Part shown: one piece after another, positions 1 through 10,970 of the stretch | How the letters are laid out: every line of letters starts with the position of its first letter | Position numbering within the stretch: the stretch's first letter is position 1 | NCBI GenBank assembly: GCA_963281255.1 | Contig: OY725492.1 | Location: 3,277,104-3,341,103 of the forward strand | Source of the DNA: Aphrocallistes beatrix | Lineage: Eukaryota > Porifera > Hexactinellida > Sceptrulophora > Aphrocallistidae | Reading direction: 5' to 3' | DNA: 64,000 nucleotides | Position numbers and translations under genes: made by a program | The notes under the pieces: model-generated | Told to the model about the DNA's origin: nothing | The model's input: the letters and a program-made list of their open reading frames with translations, nothing else | Database searches by the model: none

Positions 1-315
1 AGTGCATTGAGACATTGGATCGCTTACGTGCGTCTTTACAATGATTTAAACGACTTAGCCAACCAACATTTCAGTAAGAAAGCCGCACAGAAGAGCTGGA
101 GAGCGTGGAGAGCCTACACTCGCGAGGAAATTCGCGTTTATCTACGTCGCTGTTTGATGTCTGATATTTTCTTCAATCGTCTGCTGGTGAGGCGGAGTTT
201 CAGAGCAGTGCGCGGGTTCATCCCGCTGATGCAGGAGGAGAGACAGAGGGAGCTGAGACTGGAAGTGCTGAGGGAGCAAGTTCGACAGGTCCTCCCGGAC
301 TATGGACAGAACTGA
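1..315 (+). CDS. C-terminal part of an Sfi1/CCDC191-like helical protein (truncated by window edge)
   Basis: The frame is open to the first base, so only the last ~104 residues are present; the stop is at 313-315. The fragment is rich in Arg, Trp and Leu, with Sfi1-type tryptophan spacing (ALRHWIAYV near the start, then KSWRAWRAY) followed by a basic helix ending in LREQVRQVLPDYGQN. That pattern resembles the C-terminus of CCDC191/KIAA1407-type and other Sfi1-repeat centrosomal proteins, which bind centrin through long single helices. The assignment rests on this local pattern only. It lies 295 bp upstream of the prenyltransferase gene on the same strand, so the two form a compact pair. It could also be another IQ/Sfi1-repeat protein. 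Confidence 0.55.
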   Translation, partial: SALRHWIAYVRLYNDLNDLANQHFSKKAAQKSWRAWRAYTREEIRVYLRRCLMSDIFFNRLLVRRSFRAVRGFIPLMQEERQRELRLEVLREQVRQVLPDYGQN

Positions 316-610
316 GATGCAAACAGTGCCGTAGCTATTTGTATATTTCAAATGTTCAGCATTGCTGGAGGTGTCAATTAATGTATTTTAATGAACAGAA
401 GATTGACTCATCGATCATCATGTTTAATAATCTTTTGAATTGAATATTGGAAATGTATTACTTCAGTGTTATTCAAACCTCAGATATGACATCGGGTTTT
501 CCGATGTCTGATATCTCTAACTTAATTTATTTGAGATATTTAGTTATGACAAAGTTTCAAGATAATGTACGTACATATACATATTAGATTTGAATCTGAT
601 CGAGTCTATT

Positions 611-1705
611 ATGAGCAACGGAGAGGATACACCTGTGTCATCGCCCGAAGAAGAAGTTCCAAGGGAGTTCCAGTTCAAGAGACATGCCAAGTATTTCGAG
701 ATGATGTCCGGCTATCTGCCGACCGTGCTGGAGGAGTATGACTCAATTCGAATGTCCATTCTTTTCTTTTCCATTTCGGGAATGGACTTGTTAGGCACGT
801 TGGACCGTTTCAAAGGCAAGGAGCAGATTTGTGACTGGATTTATACGAACCTGCTTACCGACCAAACCGTAGATAAGTCCGGATTCCGTGGCTTTAACTC
901 GGGCAGTGAGTTCTCCACTCAAGGCTCGTCTTCATTTTCTCTGTTCGACACTGGACACTTAGCAATGACGTACACTGCCTTGGCTACTCTGCTGATGCTA
1001 GGAGACGACCTGTCACGCATTAACAGGGAGCTAGTGCTGCGGGCTGTGGGGAGCTTGCAGACGTCTGGTGGGAGCTTCCTGTCCACTCTGGAGGGCGGGG
1101 AGTGCGACATGCGATACGTCTACTGTGCTTGCTGTGTCTGCTACATTCTAGATGAATGGAGCTACGTCGACAGGAGTAGGATTATTGAGTTCGTGAAGAG
1201 GAGCGTCTCGTTTGATTTCAGTATTGGACAGGGGCCGTATCTGGAAGGCCATGGGGGCTCCACATTTTGTGGTCTGGCCAGCTTGGCTCTGATGGGAGAA
1301 TTGGATAGAGGGCTTGGTACGAAATTGAAGGAGCGAATTAAAAAGTGGTGCGTGTTCAGACAGGTGACTGGGTTCCACGGACGCCCGAATAAACGCGTGG
1401 ACACCTGTTATTCATTCTGGGTCGGAGGAGCCCTGTCATTACTGGACTCAACTCATTTGATATCTCAGCAGGAATTGATCGAGTTCCTGTACAGTACAGA
1501 GAATGCTATGACTGGCGGGTTTTCTAAGTGGCCGGATTGCAACTCAGATCCTCTCCACTCGTATATGGCCCTATCCGGTCTCTCTCTGCTAGGACACCCC
1601 GGGCTGCGACCGGTGGACGTAGCGCTGAATATATCTAAAGAAAGTGCCGATAGACTTAAGGTGCTTCGTACACAGTGGAGCAAAATTCCTAAATTGTCAG
1701 ATTGA
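611..1705 (+). CDS. PGGT1B: Geranylgeranyltransferase type I beta subunit
   Basis: This cytosolic prenyltransferase subunit pairs with the FNTA alpha subunit to attach geranylgeranyl to CaaL-type C-termini such as those of Rho and Rap GTPases. It is intronless and 364 aa, against about 377 aa in vertebrates. Family motifs occur in order: RHAKYFEMM near the start, SGMDLLGTLD, the TGHLAMTYTALATLLMLGDD helix pair, DMRYVYCACCVCYIL, LEGHGGSTFCGLASL, HGRPNKRVDTCYSFWVGG and GGFSKWPD...LHSYMALSGLSLLG. The catalytic zinc ligands expected for the family are present as Asp264, Cys266 and His316. I chose ATG 611, the first in-frame methionine; the open frame extends upstream only to a TTG at 590. The GGTase-I-like ending (ALNIS...LKVLRTQWSK) separates it from FNTB and RabGGTB. 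No lesion is seen. Confidence 0.95.
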   Translation: MSNGEDTPVSSPEEEVPREFQFKRHAKYFEMMSGYLPTVLEEYDSIRMSILFFSISGMDLLGTLDRFKGKEQICDWIYTNLLTDQTVDKSGFRGFNSGSEFSTQGSSSFSLFDTGHLAMTYTALATLLMLGDDLSRINRELVLRAVGSLQTSGGSFLSTLEGGECDMRYVYCACCVCYILDEWSYVDRSRIIEFVKRSVSFDFSIGQGPYLEGHGGSTFCGLASLALMGELDRGLGTKLKERIKKWCVFRQVTGFHGRPNKRVDTCYSFWVGGALSLLDSTHLISQQELIEFLYSTENAMTGGFSKWPDCNSDPLHSYMALSGLSLLGHPGLRPVDVALNISKESADRLKVLRTQWSKIPKLSD

Positions 1706-2020
1706 TCGTGTTCTGGTGTAGATTTAGTATTATATCTTTTAAATGCATTATTAATTTAAGTAAATGGAAATGTGTGTAAAGTATTGCAACTGTACTATAT
1801 ACCAATATATTTATGACAATATGATGCAAACTATTGACGCTCCTCCATCGCATTTGATAACCTTCCTACAGATTCTACACTCCGAAAGTTTCCCACATGT
1901 ATGTAGCTCGTTTTAAGTGTTTCCAAATCTTAGCACCCTCTAAATCTCAAAAATAACAATTTTCTTTGCTAAAAAGCAATGTACTTAAATTTAAAGGCTT
2001 TTTTACGGAATACTAATAAT

Positions 2021-2345
2021 CATAGGCGCCAAGTTTTGGAAATTAGAATAAAACCTGGGGGGGCAAGAGCGAGCGACGGTAGGGGGGGTCTGGGTGGTAA
2101 GCCCCCCAGAATTTTTTTAAAATCTTAGATGCTCAAATATCGATATCCAGCTACTGTTGTTACCTAGGGAAAAGAAAATCTCGGACTATAGTGGAAGATA
2201 TGATTTAGCATATATTAAAAATCGTATGAGGAGGTGCACATCTACATATATGTCCGCAGCTTCACAAAAAAATTCAGGGCGATATCTTTTAAACTCTGGT
2301 CTGTGCACCACTTACGGCCAGCCGGCCAACCGACCGGACACCACC
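2021..2345. repeat. Dispersed repeat with a GGCGCCAAGTTTTGG terminus
   Basis: It starts with the same terminal motif as the complete element at 12077-12397 and matches its G-rich tract and the segment ending TTACCTAGGGAAAAG. The second half (about 2180-2345) matches, in reverse, 57560-57690. It is a chimeric remnant without coding capacity. Confidence 0.7.
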
Positions 2346-2369
2346 ACTCATTTTAGTACTGTGCTACTA

Positions 2370-2676
2370 CAGTAGGACGTCAGTTATCCGAACGGGTTGG
2401 GACCGAGAGGGTTCGGATAACTGAAGTTGTTATGTAATTATATAGAAAAGTTGGGCAGTAGTACTAAGTACTCATAATGATGAATATGGATAAAATACAT
2501 ATTGATCTGTGTAAGTATCATCAATAATATATAAAATGATGGCAGTGTACTACTTTCAATTCTCAACTCAAAGATGCATCATTAATAAATTTAGTATTTT
2601 TTAGTTTGGTCAACCAAGGGGTTCGGATAATTGAAGTGTTCGGATAACTGAAGTTCGGATAACTGACGTTCTACTG
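2370..2676. mobile_element. Tc1/pogo-type MITE with CAGTAGRACGTCAG ends
   Basis: The terminal inverted repeats match for 24 bp apart from one change (CAGTAGGACGTCAGTTATCC at the left; the right end is the reverse complement of CAGTAGAACGTCAGTTATCC). A TA dinucleotide flanks each side (2368-2369 and 2677-2678), the target duplication of Tc1/mariner/pogo elements. A GTTCGGATAACTGAAGT unit recurs near both ends. There is no transposase, so it is non-autonomous. Confidence 0.85.
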
Positions 2677-3488
2677 TATCCAGTATAATAATATACTTGT
2701 AGGAAGCACACTAAAAAATGTAAATTGAGACAATTATTATTGAATAGTACATAACTAAAATTGCATTCAACACGTTCTGTTTAAAGGATTCCCGACAATG
2801 CAGAGTGGTTAACATTCATTACTAGGAGGTTATCAGGGTTCCTGTTATAAATATTCAACTCTGGTTGAAAATATATCGGGATCCCGGGATTGCAAACGCC
2901 AATGACGATATATGCGGTAGCTAAATATTGATGCAGGTGATGGAGATGTCAACTAACTGAGGCCTTATTTTAGAATCACACTTCGAAAACAAAACATCCC
3001 CCACAAATGGGATAGGAGTGTGCTTGCACCTTGGATTGGTGATACAATATTTCATCTTGTGTCGCTAACCCGATAATCAGCCGCGTAGATACTGGAAGGG
3101 GGCTGGGGGATAATAACCAGACACACAAAATCCGTGCCAAAAAATCAGCTTTGCGAAATCGCATACGTGTCAAGATCATTACAAAATGAAATCACTATGG
3201 CCTGTTGTATACCTTACGAAGCTTATCATATCGAGATACTCGAGGTATCCAGCAGAGAGTCACATGTTAGTATTTAGTGGATGCTGTTGAATTAAGTACT
3301 TGTATCTAGTAGTAATGTGAGAATTGTAGGATTGACATTCCTACACGAATATTCAAATTCTTACAGACCAGAAGGACAGCCCATGTGTAATAGAAACCAT
3401 ACTGCATACAATAGCTGATATTTCATCAATTCATGGATCCATTAACAAGTTATATTCTCCGAAATTGTTTGAATTATTGAATTGTGAA
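2677..3488. other. Intergenic, no gene seen
   Basis: AT-rich spacer without a convincing ORF. It presumably holds the 5' control region of the NHL gene starting at 3489. An upstream ATG at 3433 opens a 15-codon frame that ends before 3489. Confidence 0.5.
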
Positions 3489-4667
3489 ATGAATACATGG
3501 AGTGGAAATCCAACATTGGAGGCTTTTTTCAAAATTGAACAGGACATCTCGTCTACTTTTGAAGACCTGTGTAGCAAACTGCAAAATAGGAAGAAAGAAT
3601 TACTAAAGCGGTTAGATGGGACGAGGCAAGATTACATGGTTCATGAATCAAAAAGAATGGATAATTTAAGAGAGATAAACGCTTATATATCACAGCTTGA
3701 AAGTCAGAAACTGAAACAGACTAAAGTCTACGATATGCAGCAGCAGGAGATTGAGAGGAGCAAGCAGCTGAGACAGCAATTTGAGCACCCGATCATAGTG
3801 ACCACCTTCCCTAAATTCTGTACACGAGGACTCGACGCCCTGATGGCACAGATCGACACATTAGGAGCAGTGGAAGAGGTGTCTACGTCATACAATGCGA
3901 AAAGTAGGCCCAGCAAGAGGTTGGCAAGTGATAGTACGAAGCGAGTGACGATTGACAGGCCGATGGGCGTGGCACTTGACGAGCTCAATAGGCTCTACGT
4001 AGCCAACCTAGGCAATGCTCAGATTCAAGTATTGCGATTAGACGGCGAGCAGGTTATGGCATTTGGGATAGGAAAGTTAAGCATGCCCCACTCCATTGCG
4101 ATATGCGAGCAAAATGTATTTGTAACCGATTTTGCTTTAAATTCCATTGTAAAATTCCAAAAGCCAGATTATAGAATGGTCAGTAGTACGAAGGAAGGAG
4201 AACTGGGTCGGCCGTTGGGGATTACAGTTGATAGAAATAAAAATGTTTTAGTGGCTGATAGCAATAATAACAGAGTGGTGGCATATAGCATTGACCTTGA
4301 TAAGGTAGGGGAGTTTGGGACTAAAACATTGAACAAACCACAAGATGTGAAAGTGCATTTAGATCAAGTATTGGTGGCCGACCATGGACTCCAACATAAC
4401 ATACACTTATTCTCTAACACAGGGCAGCTGATACAGAGCATTCTTAAGGTCACGAGCGGTGCGAGTTGGTTGTTTCTAGCAATGGACATATTTGGTAATA
4501 TCCTGATAAGCGATTATTCTGGAAAACGAGTTCAAGTGCTGTCAGTTGATGGCCAAGCAGTTCCTAGCATTGAGTGTAGGTACTTCGCGACAGGAATAGC
4601 AGTGGCAGGAAATAACCAGACAATAATAGCAGAGTTTGCCAATAACAGAATCAACGTATACGATTGA
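3489..4667 (+). CDS. Coiled-coil NHL-repeat protein (TRIM-NHL-like, no RING or B-box)
   Basis: The protein is 392 aa from ATG 3489; the frame is open to a TTG at 3465, but that has no methionine. Residues about 5-110 form a charged helical stalk (FEDLCSKLQNRKKELLKRLD onward). From about 150 to the end runs an NHL beta-propeller, with repeats such as RPMGVALDELNRLYVANLGNAQIQVL and RPLGITVDRNKNVLVADSNNNRVVAY. NHL propellers bind protein or RNA partners on one face. The absence of RING and B-box domains means no ubiquitin-ligase activity is implied. It is a singleton in this window: same architecture as the cluster at 13-32 kb, but a clearly divergent sequence on the other strand. It is intronless and its partners are unknown. 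Confidence 0.85.
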   Translation: MNTWSGNPTLEAFFKIEQDISSTFEDLCSKLQNRKKELLKRLDGTRQDYMVHESKRMDNLREINAYISQLESQKLKQTKVYDMQQQEIERSKQLRQQFEHPIIVTTFPKFCTRGLDALMAQIDTLGAVEEVSTSYNAKSRPSKRLASDSTKRVTIDRPMGVALDELNRLYVANLGNAQIQVLRLDGEQVMAFGIGKLSMPHSIAICEQNVFVTDFALNSIVKFQKPDYRMVSSTKEGELGRPLGITVDRNKNVLVADSNNNRVVAYSIDLDKVGEFGTKTLNKPQDVKVHLDQVLVADHGLQHNIHLFSNTGQLIQSILKVTSGASWLFLAMDIFGNILISDYSGKRVQVLSVDGQAVPSIECRYFATGIAVAGNNQTIIAEFANNRINVYD

Positions 4668-5794
4668 TTGTATTAATTGCATTTTGAGATTACTATAGGT
4701 TTCTAGTGTGTCCAGTTATATAATACATTTTGTATGTTATGATGATACAGTTAGACGTTCAGTATTAGAAATATTGGGATCTAGGACAGGTGTTAAGAAA
4801 CTGATGAGCTCTTATAGTTGCCCCTAAGAATAGATTATAAATCAACGCCAAAAAAACTACACATTAGTTCAGTGCATTTCTAATGCGATCTTGCATACTC
4901 GATATTATTTTGTCCAAAATGTGTGATGAAAGTTTCTCCATGCTCAATTTAGTAGTTTTTCGGGGCTTGTAAAATGGTTTCCCTTGGAATGAATGAATGA
5001 TATCCATCATATTTGAGATATATTAATATACACAGTATATTAAAATTTCAGCCCTCTATCACCTAAAATGGCTGAATTATAGTCGAAAAACAGAAATTTC
5101 TAATTATATGAAAGATGACTATGACGTCATAATTCCATGATGAGTCGACATTTTGGTCTGAGGTCAGAATTTAGTAGAGCCATAGCCAAAAGACTCCCAC
5201 ATGCCAAAATCAGCTTTCTGTGCCTGGCAGTTTCTTCAATCAATTCGTTACATATATTAAAACGCTAGGATTTTAATGGTTGAGTTATAGTCGAAAAACT
5301 GAAATTTCGAATAATAAAAAGGGTGACTTAGTATTACATTCGTATTACTAGTACATGCGAAAATCGGGTTTTACAGACGAATACCTATATTAGCTGTTGA
5401 GACATTTTATAGCTCAAAATACGAATTTTCAATTATCGTTCCTGTTTTTATATATATGCTGATCCTACATTTTTAAGGTCAATCGTGTCTAGGAAACAAT
5501 ATTTGACTCCGAACTATACTATTTCATCCATGATCAAAAAATTATAGAGAGCACTGATCCCTAGTGTAGACAGAGAATGCTATGGTAAGGCCTAATTAGC
5601 TATATAATACGCCAAAAAATTGTGTATGAGTCAGATGAAATCGTTGTTTGTGCAGTTCAATCGGTTTGTAGGATAGTCTATAAAATTACATAATCTATTA
5701 TTAATACAAAGGAAAAAACCCAGTGTATCTACTATAAATAAGAAATTGGATATGCTCTATACAATTAATACTAGAATTCTCATTTTGATATGTA
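4668..5794. other. Intergenic with repeat remnants
   Basis: No gene is seen. Positions 4985-5266 match the body of the Helitron-like family (separate entry). The remainder is AT-rich with short matches to the dispersed repeats near 8.3 and 29.4 kb. Confidence 0.5.
4985..5266 (-). mobile_element. Helitron-like remnant, internal part and 5' side
   Basis: In reverse orientation it matches the body of the elements at 10213-10970 and 58076-58627: the segments with TGACGTCATAATTCCATGAT, AGCCATAGCCAAAAGACT and CTTCAATCAATTCGTTAC are all recognisable. The 3' triple hairpin is absent, so it is truncated. Confidence 0.7.
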
Positions 5795-6826
5795 ATGACT
5801 AAATTAGAGGAAATAGTGTATTCAATCTTGGAACTTGGTTTTTCTGGTTTTCTGTTATCGATATACTACGGATGGGCGATATATTTCATTCGCCAGCTTG
5901 TCTATCTTCGGAGAAAGAGGATTAACCTGAAATACAAAGAAAATGAAGAGAACTTCAATCTCAGGTACCATTACAAGACAGAATATTACAAGTTCGCTCT
6001 TATGCTATCCATCACTTTAATTGAGGCTTTTATAGTTGGCGTGACTGTTCTTTTTTGGGAAATTGATCAAAAGATAATGCAAAATAACAGCAGCATTAAT
6101 GAAACTCTATCTCCTAGTTTGATAAAATCAACAGTATATATTACGATTAACTCGTTAACGGTTGTTGGCGGATTAGCTACTGTCTCTCTTCTGAACATTC
6201 TCACTGTCTACATGAGTTATGTGTGTCGCTCTTACACCGAGTTTAGTCCTATCAAGCGGAAACTGAGAAACCTAATTATCCTCATTCTGATGCTCATACT
6301 GCTAACTCTGCTGATAGTAATCGGGGCCGTGTTAACTTGGTTGATTGGAATTATTATTGGAACTTATGAATATATCCAATTAATCAAGAATTCTAAACAG
6401 CTTTACAACTTACTCAAAAAGCGCTATAAACAACTACTCATCGACAGCCAGTATCAAGAGTATCAAAAACAGAAGAAGATAGTGAACAGGTACAAATGGT
6501 TCACCATTTTCATCTTGGTAGCACTAGCTGGTTTCATGATATCATTGTGGGTAAATATTCCTTACACCACAATAACCAGCATTCTTATCAACTCTCAACA
6601 CATCGAAGCCATCGTTAGAATCTCAAACAACGAAGCATACAGCGCTGTATATACAACACTAAAATGGACAGAGAGAACTATAGTTGACATTTCCTCTGGG
6701 ATACTTTCTGTTAACATAATCTGGATGACATTGGTTGCCATATTTGAAAACAAGAACTGTGCTAGTTTATCAAGACTATTTGCAAGAAAAAAGAAAAGAG
6801 CCATAATGAAGCCTCTCTTACCCTGA
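5795..6826 (+). CDS. Orphan multi-pass membrane protein, about 7 TM
   Basis: Single-exon 343 aa ORF starting at ATG 5795. Hydrophobic segments are visible at about residues 8-32, 67-90, 108-138, 155-190 (long, possibly two spans), 230-255 and 300-325, giving six or seven membrane spans. A long basic amphipathic loop (KNSKQLYNLLKKRYKQLL) follows the fourth segment, and the tail is Lys/Arg-rich (SRLFARKKKRA), as expected on the cytoplasmic side. I recognise no family: there is no DRY or NPxxY motif of class A GPCRs, no transporter signature and no signal peptide. The length of the open frame and the regular hydrophobic pattern argue that it is real. It could be a lineage-specific receptor-like protein. 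Confidence 0.65.
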   Translation: MTKLEEIVYSILELGFSGFLLSIYYGWAIYFIRQLVYLRRKRINLKYKENEENFNLRYHYKTEYYKFALMLSITLIEAFIVGVTVLFWEIDQKIMQNNSSINETLSPSLIKSTVYITINSLTVVGGLATVSLLNILTVYMSYVCRSYTEFSPIKRKLRNLIILILMLILLTLLIVIGAVLTWLIGIIIGTYEYIQLIKNSKQLYNLLKKRYKQLLIDSQYQEYQKQKKIVNRYKWFTIFILVALAGFMISLWVNIPYTTITSILINSQHIEAIVRISNNEAYSAVYTTLKWTERTIVDISSGILSVNIIWMTLVAIFENKNCASLSRLFARKKKRAIMKPLLP

Positions 6827-9179
6827 AAGTGTAAAATACTTCTGCATAAGGTCAATAATAACTTGAAGATATTTTTCTATTACTTGTACATGTACTTTAA
6901 ACTGTAAGGGTCAAGGACCTTTTGAGCAATGATTAATACAATTACCATATTATTACCTTATGTAATGTTAATTTGAATACTCAGCCACCCTTGAATAAAT
7001 AGTGTTAATCCAGTAATAAAGTTGTGTTGTGGCTATGATCAATCAATTTTAACAGAATATACTACATACATGCACTACAAATAAAATCAATTTGCACAAA
7101 CAATGAATGTAATTGATGTCTTTTGAAAATCATACTTCAAAGATATCCATTACTTGTTAGTTCGAAGTTCGAAGTGCTTAACTTCTTAGTGATTACGGCC
7201 CCTGCAGCTGAATCAGCAAGTTAGTATTTATTATCGATATTTCTAAAATATTTTCTCTCGACTTAGAAAGAATAAATTGAATGTTTTAATGGGCATGAAT
7301 TTGTCATTGGTTGTTTATTTGCATTCAAGTCATTACACCATTTTATCTGGCACCATTTCTTTCGAACTAATTATCTGTTGTCTCGAATTCTTTAGCAAAT
7401 TTACTAAGCGCTTAATTCTTAACATCAATCAAATTATATTTGTGTTTGGTATAATAGAGATTATAGAAGTTTAGCTTCCTACAAACAAAAACAGTTATTT
7501 AGGCTTAAATTTATTTGCATTCATTTATTTCTACATTCCTCTGTATCCATTAATTTACCATTTTATTATTTAGAATTAGTAATTAATAATGATCTGCAAA
7601 CTTTATATTTCTTCTTCTATAATATTACTTCATTAATTTTTAACGACCATCATTTTCAATTGCTGATTTAATCACTTGAGTATAGTCATTGTTACTCAAG
7701 TATTGATATTCCCAAATGTAATTACCTGCGTTTAGAATTCGCAGACCTGTTTTCTTTGCTGTATGACTCATGAACATAATTTCAATCAGTATTGGATCAT
7801 TAATTGTATCATTGATAGGTTTCTAAAATATCCTCTTTGTAGAATCTAAATCAGCACGTTAGCATTGATGTTCAATCATCAATAATATTTCCTCAATAAT
7901 ATTTCCCTTATATCTGCTATTAACAAATTAGCTCTATTACTAGTATTTATTATGTACATTATTCGCTATATTTGTATGACCCATAATGGTCATTTGATAT
8001 AGCACAGCACTATATCATCATTTCTATTCAACGCCAGAACTTACACGAGTTCAACTAGCATTTTATTATATGTTTAGTATAAATTGTGTTTTATAATTAA
8101 ATTTATTGAATCTTACAATGAATCAACATTAAATTTTGTGAGATATAACTATTCAACACAATTTATACTAAACAGATAATAAAATGCTGTTGTACTCGTG
8201 TTTTGCTGTTAAAAATGTGTCGGTCGATAGACTAATAGTGCAGCCCAGTAAGTGGCTCGAAGGAACGTGAAATGTGAATATCATAATACATCGGGAAATA
8301 TTCATTTTATGGGTTTCTATGTGTGAAATTTGAGATTTATAGCGGAATACCCTAGATTAGCCGTTGAAATTCGTTTCTGAGTCAATACAAATTTTCTAAA
8401 TATAAATTTTCTAGTGTTAAAATAAAATATTCATAGCCTTGCTTTCAATTTCGAAAACCGACTATACACATTGAAATACTCATGGCCGGTCAGGATCCAA
8501 GCTTTAACCAAAATAATGTATAATTAGTTGTTAATTGCTCCATTTATCATTATTTGGATAAAATCATTCGGCTAAAGATTATATTGAACCCGATAAGTGC
8601 TGTACTTAGATAGATTACATTTACTGAACTTGGACCACTTCTCAGTTGACTCGAGGAGAGATATTCTACTTTCTATGATTACTAGAGACAGTTTTGGGAG
8701 AGCAAACTGGAACGAAATTTATAAACTTCGTCGCATGGACATTTCGTCCTCTCAAATCAGTTACCGGACAACGGGTAGCGGAACTTTGGCAGATATTCGA
8801 TCTTTCTCCTTACAAAATGCTTTTGAATGCAACTTATTTAATTGACACAGCAAAATATTCCGAGAGAAAGCAAACAGAGCGGGGCAACTAGTGGAAAGGA
8901 CAACTGCTACTAAAGGCACTTTTGATGGTGAATGTTTTGCGCTGAATGGCTAAAAAAATAGAAAACTCATACTGGGAAACTTCTGGGTTGCGTTGACATA
9001 ACTTAATAACATCCATTTATACTATAAATAGCGTATGTACGTGAATAGTATCCGGCCCTCGAATAATCGCCGCCCCGAAGAAGGTGGTATTTTTGCTACC
9101 CTAGTTTTACAGCAAATTATTTCCTTTACCATGTATCCTATACACTCGCAATAACTTAACATTGATTCAATCAATTATA
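6827..9179. other. AT-rich intergenic region, no gene seen
   Basis: Short ORFs here lack domain features. The stretch holds the palindrome at 8044-8200. At 8218-8400 there is a dispersed repeat (TGTCGGTCGA...ATAGTGCAGC) that reappears at 29255-29430. Confidence 0.5.
8044..8200. repeat. Palindromic element, ~46-bp arms
   Basis: The left arm starts CACGAGTTCAACTAGCATTT and includes GTTTAGTATAAATTGTGTT. The right arm is its near-perfect reverse complement and ends ACTCGTG. The loop is about 65 bp. It looks like a small foldback MITE; no target duplication could be assigned. Confidence 0.7.
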
Positions 9180-10092
9180 GTAGATATTGGATATAGTGAT
9201 AATATTGTCCGGTTTGAGATTCCCCCATCGATGATATTTCATACAAACTTTATTTGTTATAGTAATACAGGGTGGCTCATAAGTTCTGTGACAAGCCTCA
9301 GTAGGTATAAAATTTCTTATACTCAGACAATCTTAGTTATTATGGTCTTTAGAGATTGTAATTCGATTATTCTCAATGACTTTGAAAGATTTTTCGAGTC
9401 TAAGACCTGGAACTGTGTTTTGTGTGGTGATTTTTATGGGGAAAAAATGTGTCCTAACACGCAGCGAAAATCGAGTATCAGGGCTCACTGCTTTTCGAAT
9501 AATCTTTCTAGAGTCTTCAAATTCTAGGAAAAATTGGCTCTCACATTTTCATCGAACACTCTAAATTTGTAGAATATTAAGATGTTTATATCAGTACATA
9601 TTGAGAGCAATTTGGATCAGATTTTTGGTGATGTGAAAAAAAGTGCCATTTTGGGTGATTTTGCAAAATATACCTAATTTGAACACGTGAAATAATAACT
9701 TTCACTCGTTTCTGATAATGAATTCAATGAATTTATGAAATATTTCCATGGTGAATTAAAGGTATCTGGTGTTAAATCGTCATAGAACATATATTATGAA
9801 GACATTTTTTACAGAAGCTGTGACCTTGATTCTCGATTTTTGCTCCGTGCCAGGACACATTTTTCCCCATAAAACTCACCATACAAAACACAGTTCCAGG
9901 TCTTAGACTCGAAAAATCTTTGAAAACCATTGAGAATATTCGAATTACAATCTCTAAAGACCATAATAACTAAGATTGTTCGAGTGTAAGAAATTTTATA
10001 CCTAAAGAAGCGTGTATCAGAAGTTATGAGCCACCCTGTACTTTGGCCAAAAATTCCCTTCCCCCGGCGTTATCACTATATCCAATATCTAC
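9180..10092. mobile_element. Nested foldback element, two tiers of inverted repeats
   Basis: The outer inverted repeat is TAGATATTGGATATAGTGAT at 9181-9200, mirrored at 10073-10092; a miniature with the same ends lies at 35645-35715. Inside it, 9266-10039 carries TACAGGGTGGCTCATAAGTT ends, with arms matching for roughly 195 bp (9266-9460 against 9850-10039). The ORFs at 9162-9564 fall inside these arms and are not genes. Either one element inserted into another, or a single element bears two tiers of ends. Confidence 0.75.
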
Positions 10093-10212
10093 TTGTACTT
10101 GCATTATATTAATTAGAAAATTCAGATCTTTGAAATATTAATCAGGTGATAAATCGGGCAGAAAATTAATAATCGCCCTACTTTTTGAGGATATATGGTA
10201 CATGTAGTATTA

Positions 10213-10252
10213 TCCTTACTATTAAATCTCGATTAATGTGTATATATGTATT

Positions 10253-10307
<55 letters not shown>

Positions 10308-10970
10308 GACTCCGCTTAATAGGGCCACTGTTTAATCGGACCACTTTTGGCAGGACCAGAATAGCTCTCACACATAGAAGCTAATACAAAATATTTTCGG
10401 TTAATAGGGTTCTCCGCTTAATCGGGGCAAAATGTCCTCTGACCGATGTGGCCCTATTAAGCGGAGTCGACTGTATATATATCTATATATATCTGTAACG
10501 AATTGATTGAAGAAACTGCCCGGCATAAAAAGCTGATTTTTGGCATGTGGGAGTCTTTTGGCTATGGCTCCACTAATTTCTGAGCTCAGAGCAAAATGTC
10601 GACTCATCATGGAATTATTACGAAAAAGTTAAGCAATACAATTATTCGAGCATAACTCAGCCATTATAGAGATAGAAGGCTGAAATTTTAATAGAATCTG
10701 TATATTAACATATCTCACATATTATGCAACTATCATCAAAAAATGATGACTCATCACTTTTTTATAACGTCATCATTACTCATCAAAATTTTAAAGATCG
10801 ATAAATTTGGTGATTTTTCGTGCGATATCGATTATAACAGTAGGACAGACGTATTTAGAGATGTTATTTCCCTTATAATTAATCAATGTGACCCCAGGCT
10901 CCCGCAGGGCGCCTCCGGCGGACACAAGGTGTCCGCCAGCCGCGCAGCGCAAGCAAGCGAAGCGCGCTTG
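10213..10970 (+). mobile_element. Helitron-like element, first of a tandem pair
   Basis: The 5' end is A|TCCTTACTATTAAATCTCG and the 3' end ...AAGCGCGCTTG|T. The last 80 bases hold three GC-rich stem-loops (10894-10970). There is no target duplication. A (TA)n tract of about 50 bp sits at 10255-10304 near the 5' end, and a pogo-type passenger follows it. There is no Rep/helicase coding, so it is non-autonomous. The next copy begins at 10971 with no spacer. Confidence 0.75.
10304..10473. mobile_element. Pogo/Tigger-type MITE nested in the first Helitron-like copy
   Basis: Ends are GTTGACTCCGCTTAATAGGG and the reverse complement of CAGTCGACTCCGCTTAATAG, in a TA-rich context. The same element sits at the same place in the second tandem copy (11017-11209). 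Confidence 0.8.

Noticed and set aside
590..610. TTG start 7 codons upstream for the GGTase-I beta gene
   Set aside because: The frame is open, but ATG 611 is the first methionine and the extension has no family support.
9162..9564. Two overlapping ORFs of 121 and 62 aa
   Set aside because: They lie within the arm of a foldback element, and the mirror arm carries the same sequence inverted.
10894..10970. GC-rich hairpins as bacterial REP/BIME sequence or contamination
   Set aside because: The same hairpins end several elements that share an AT-rich body and lie next to animal genes; the context is eukaryotic.
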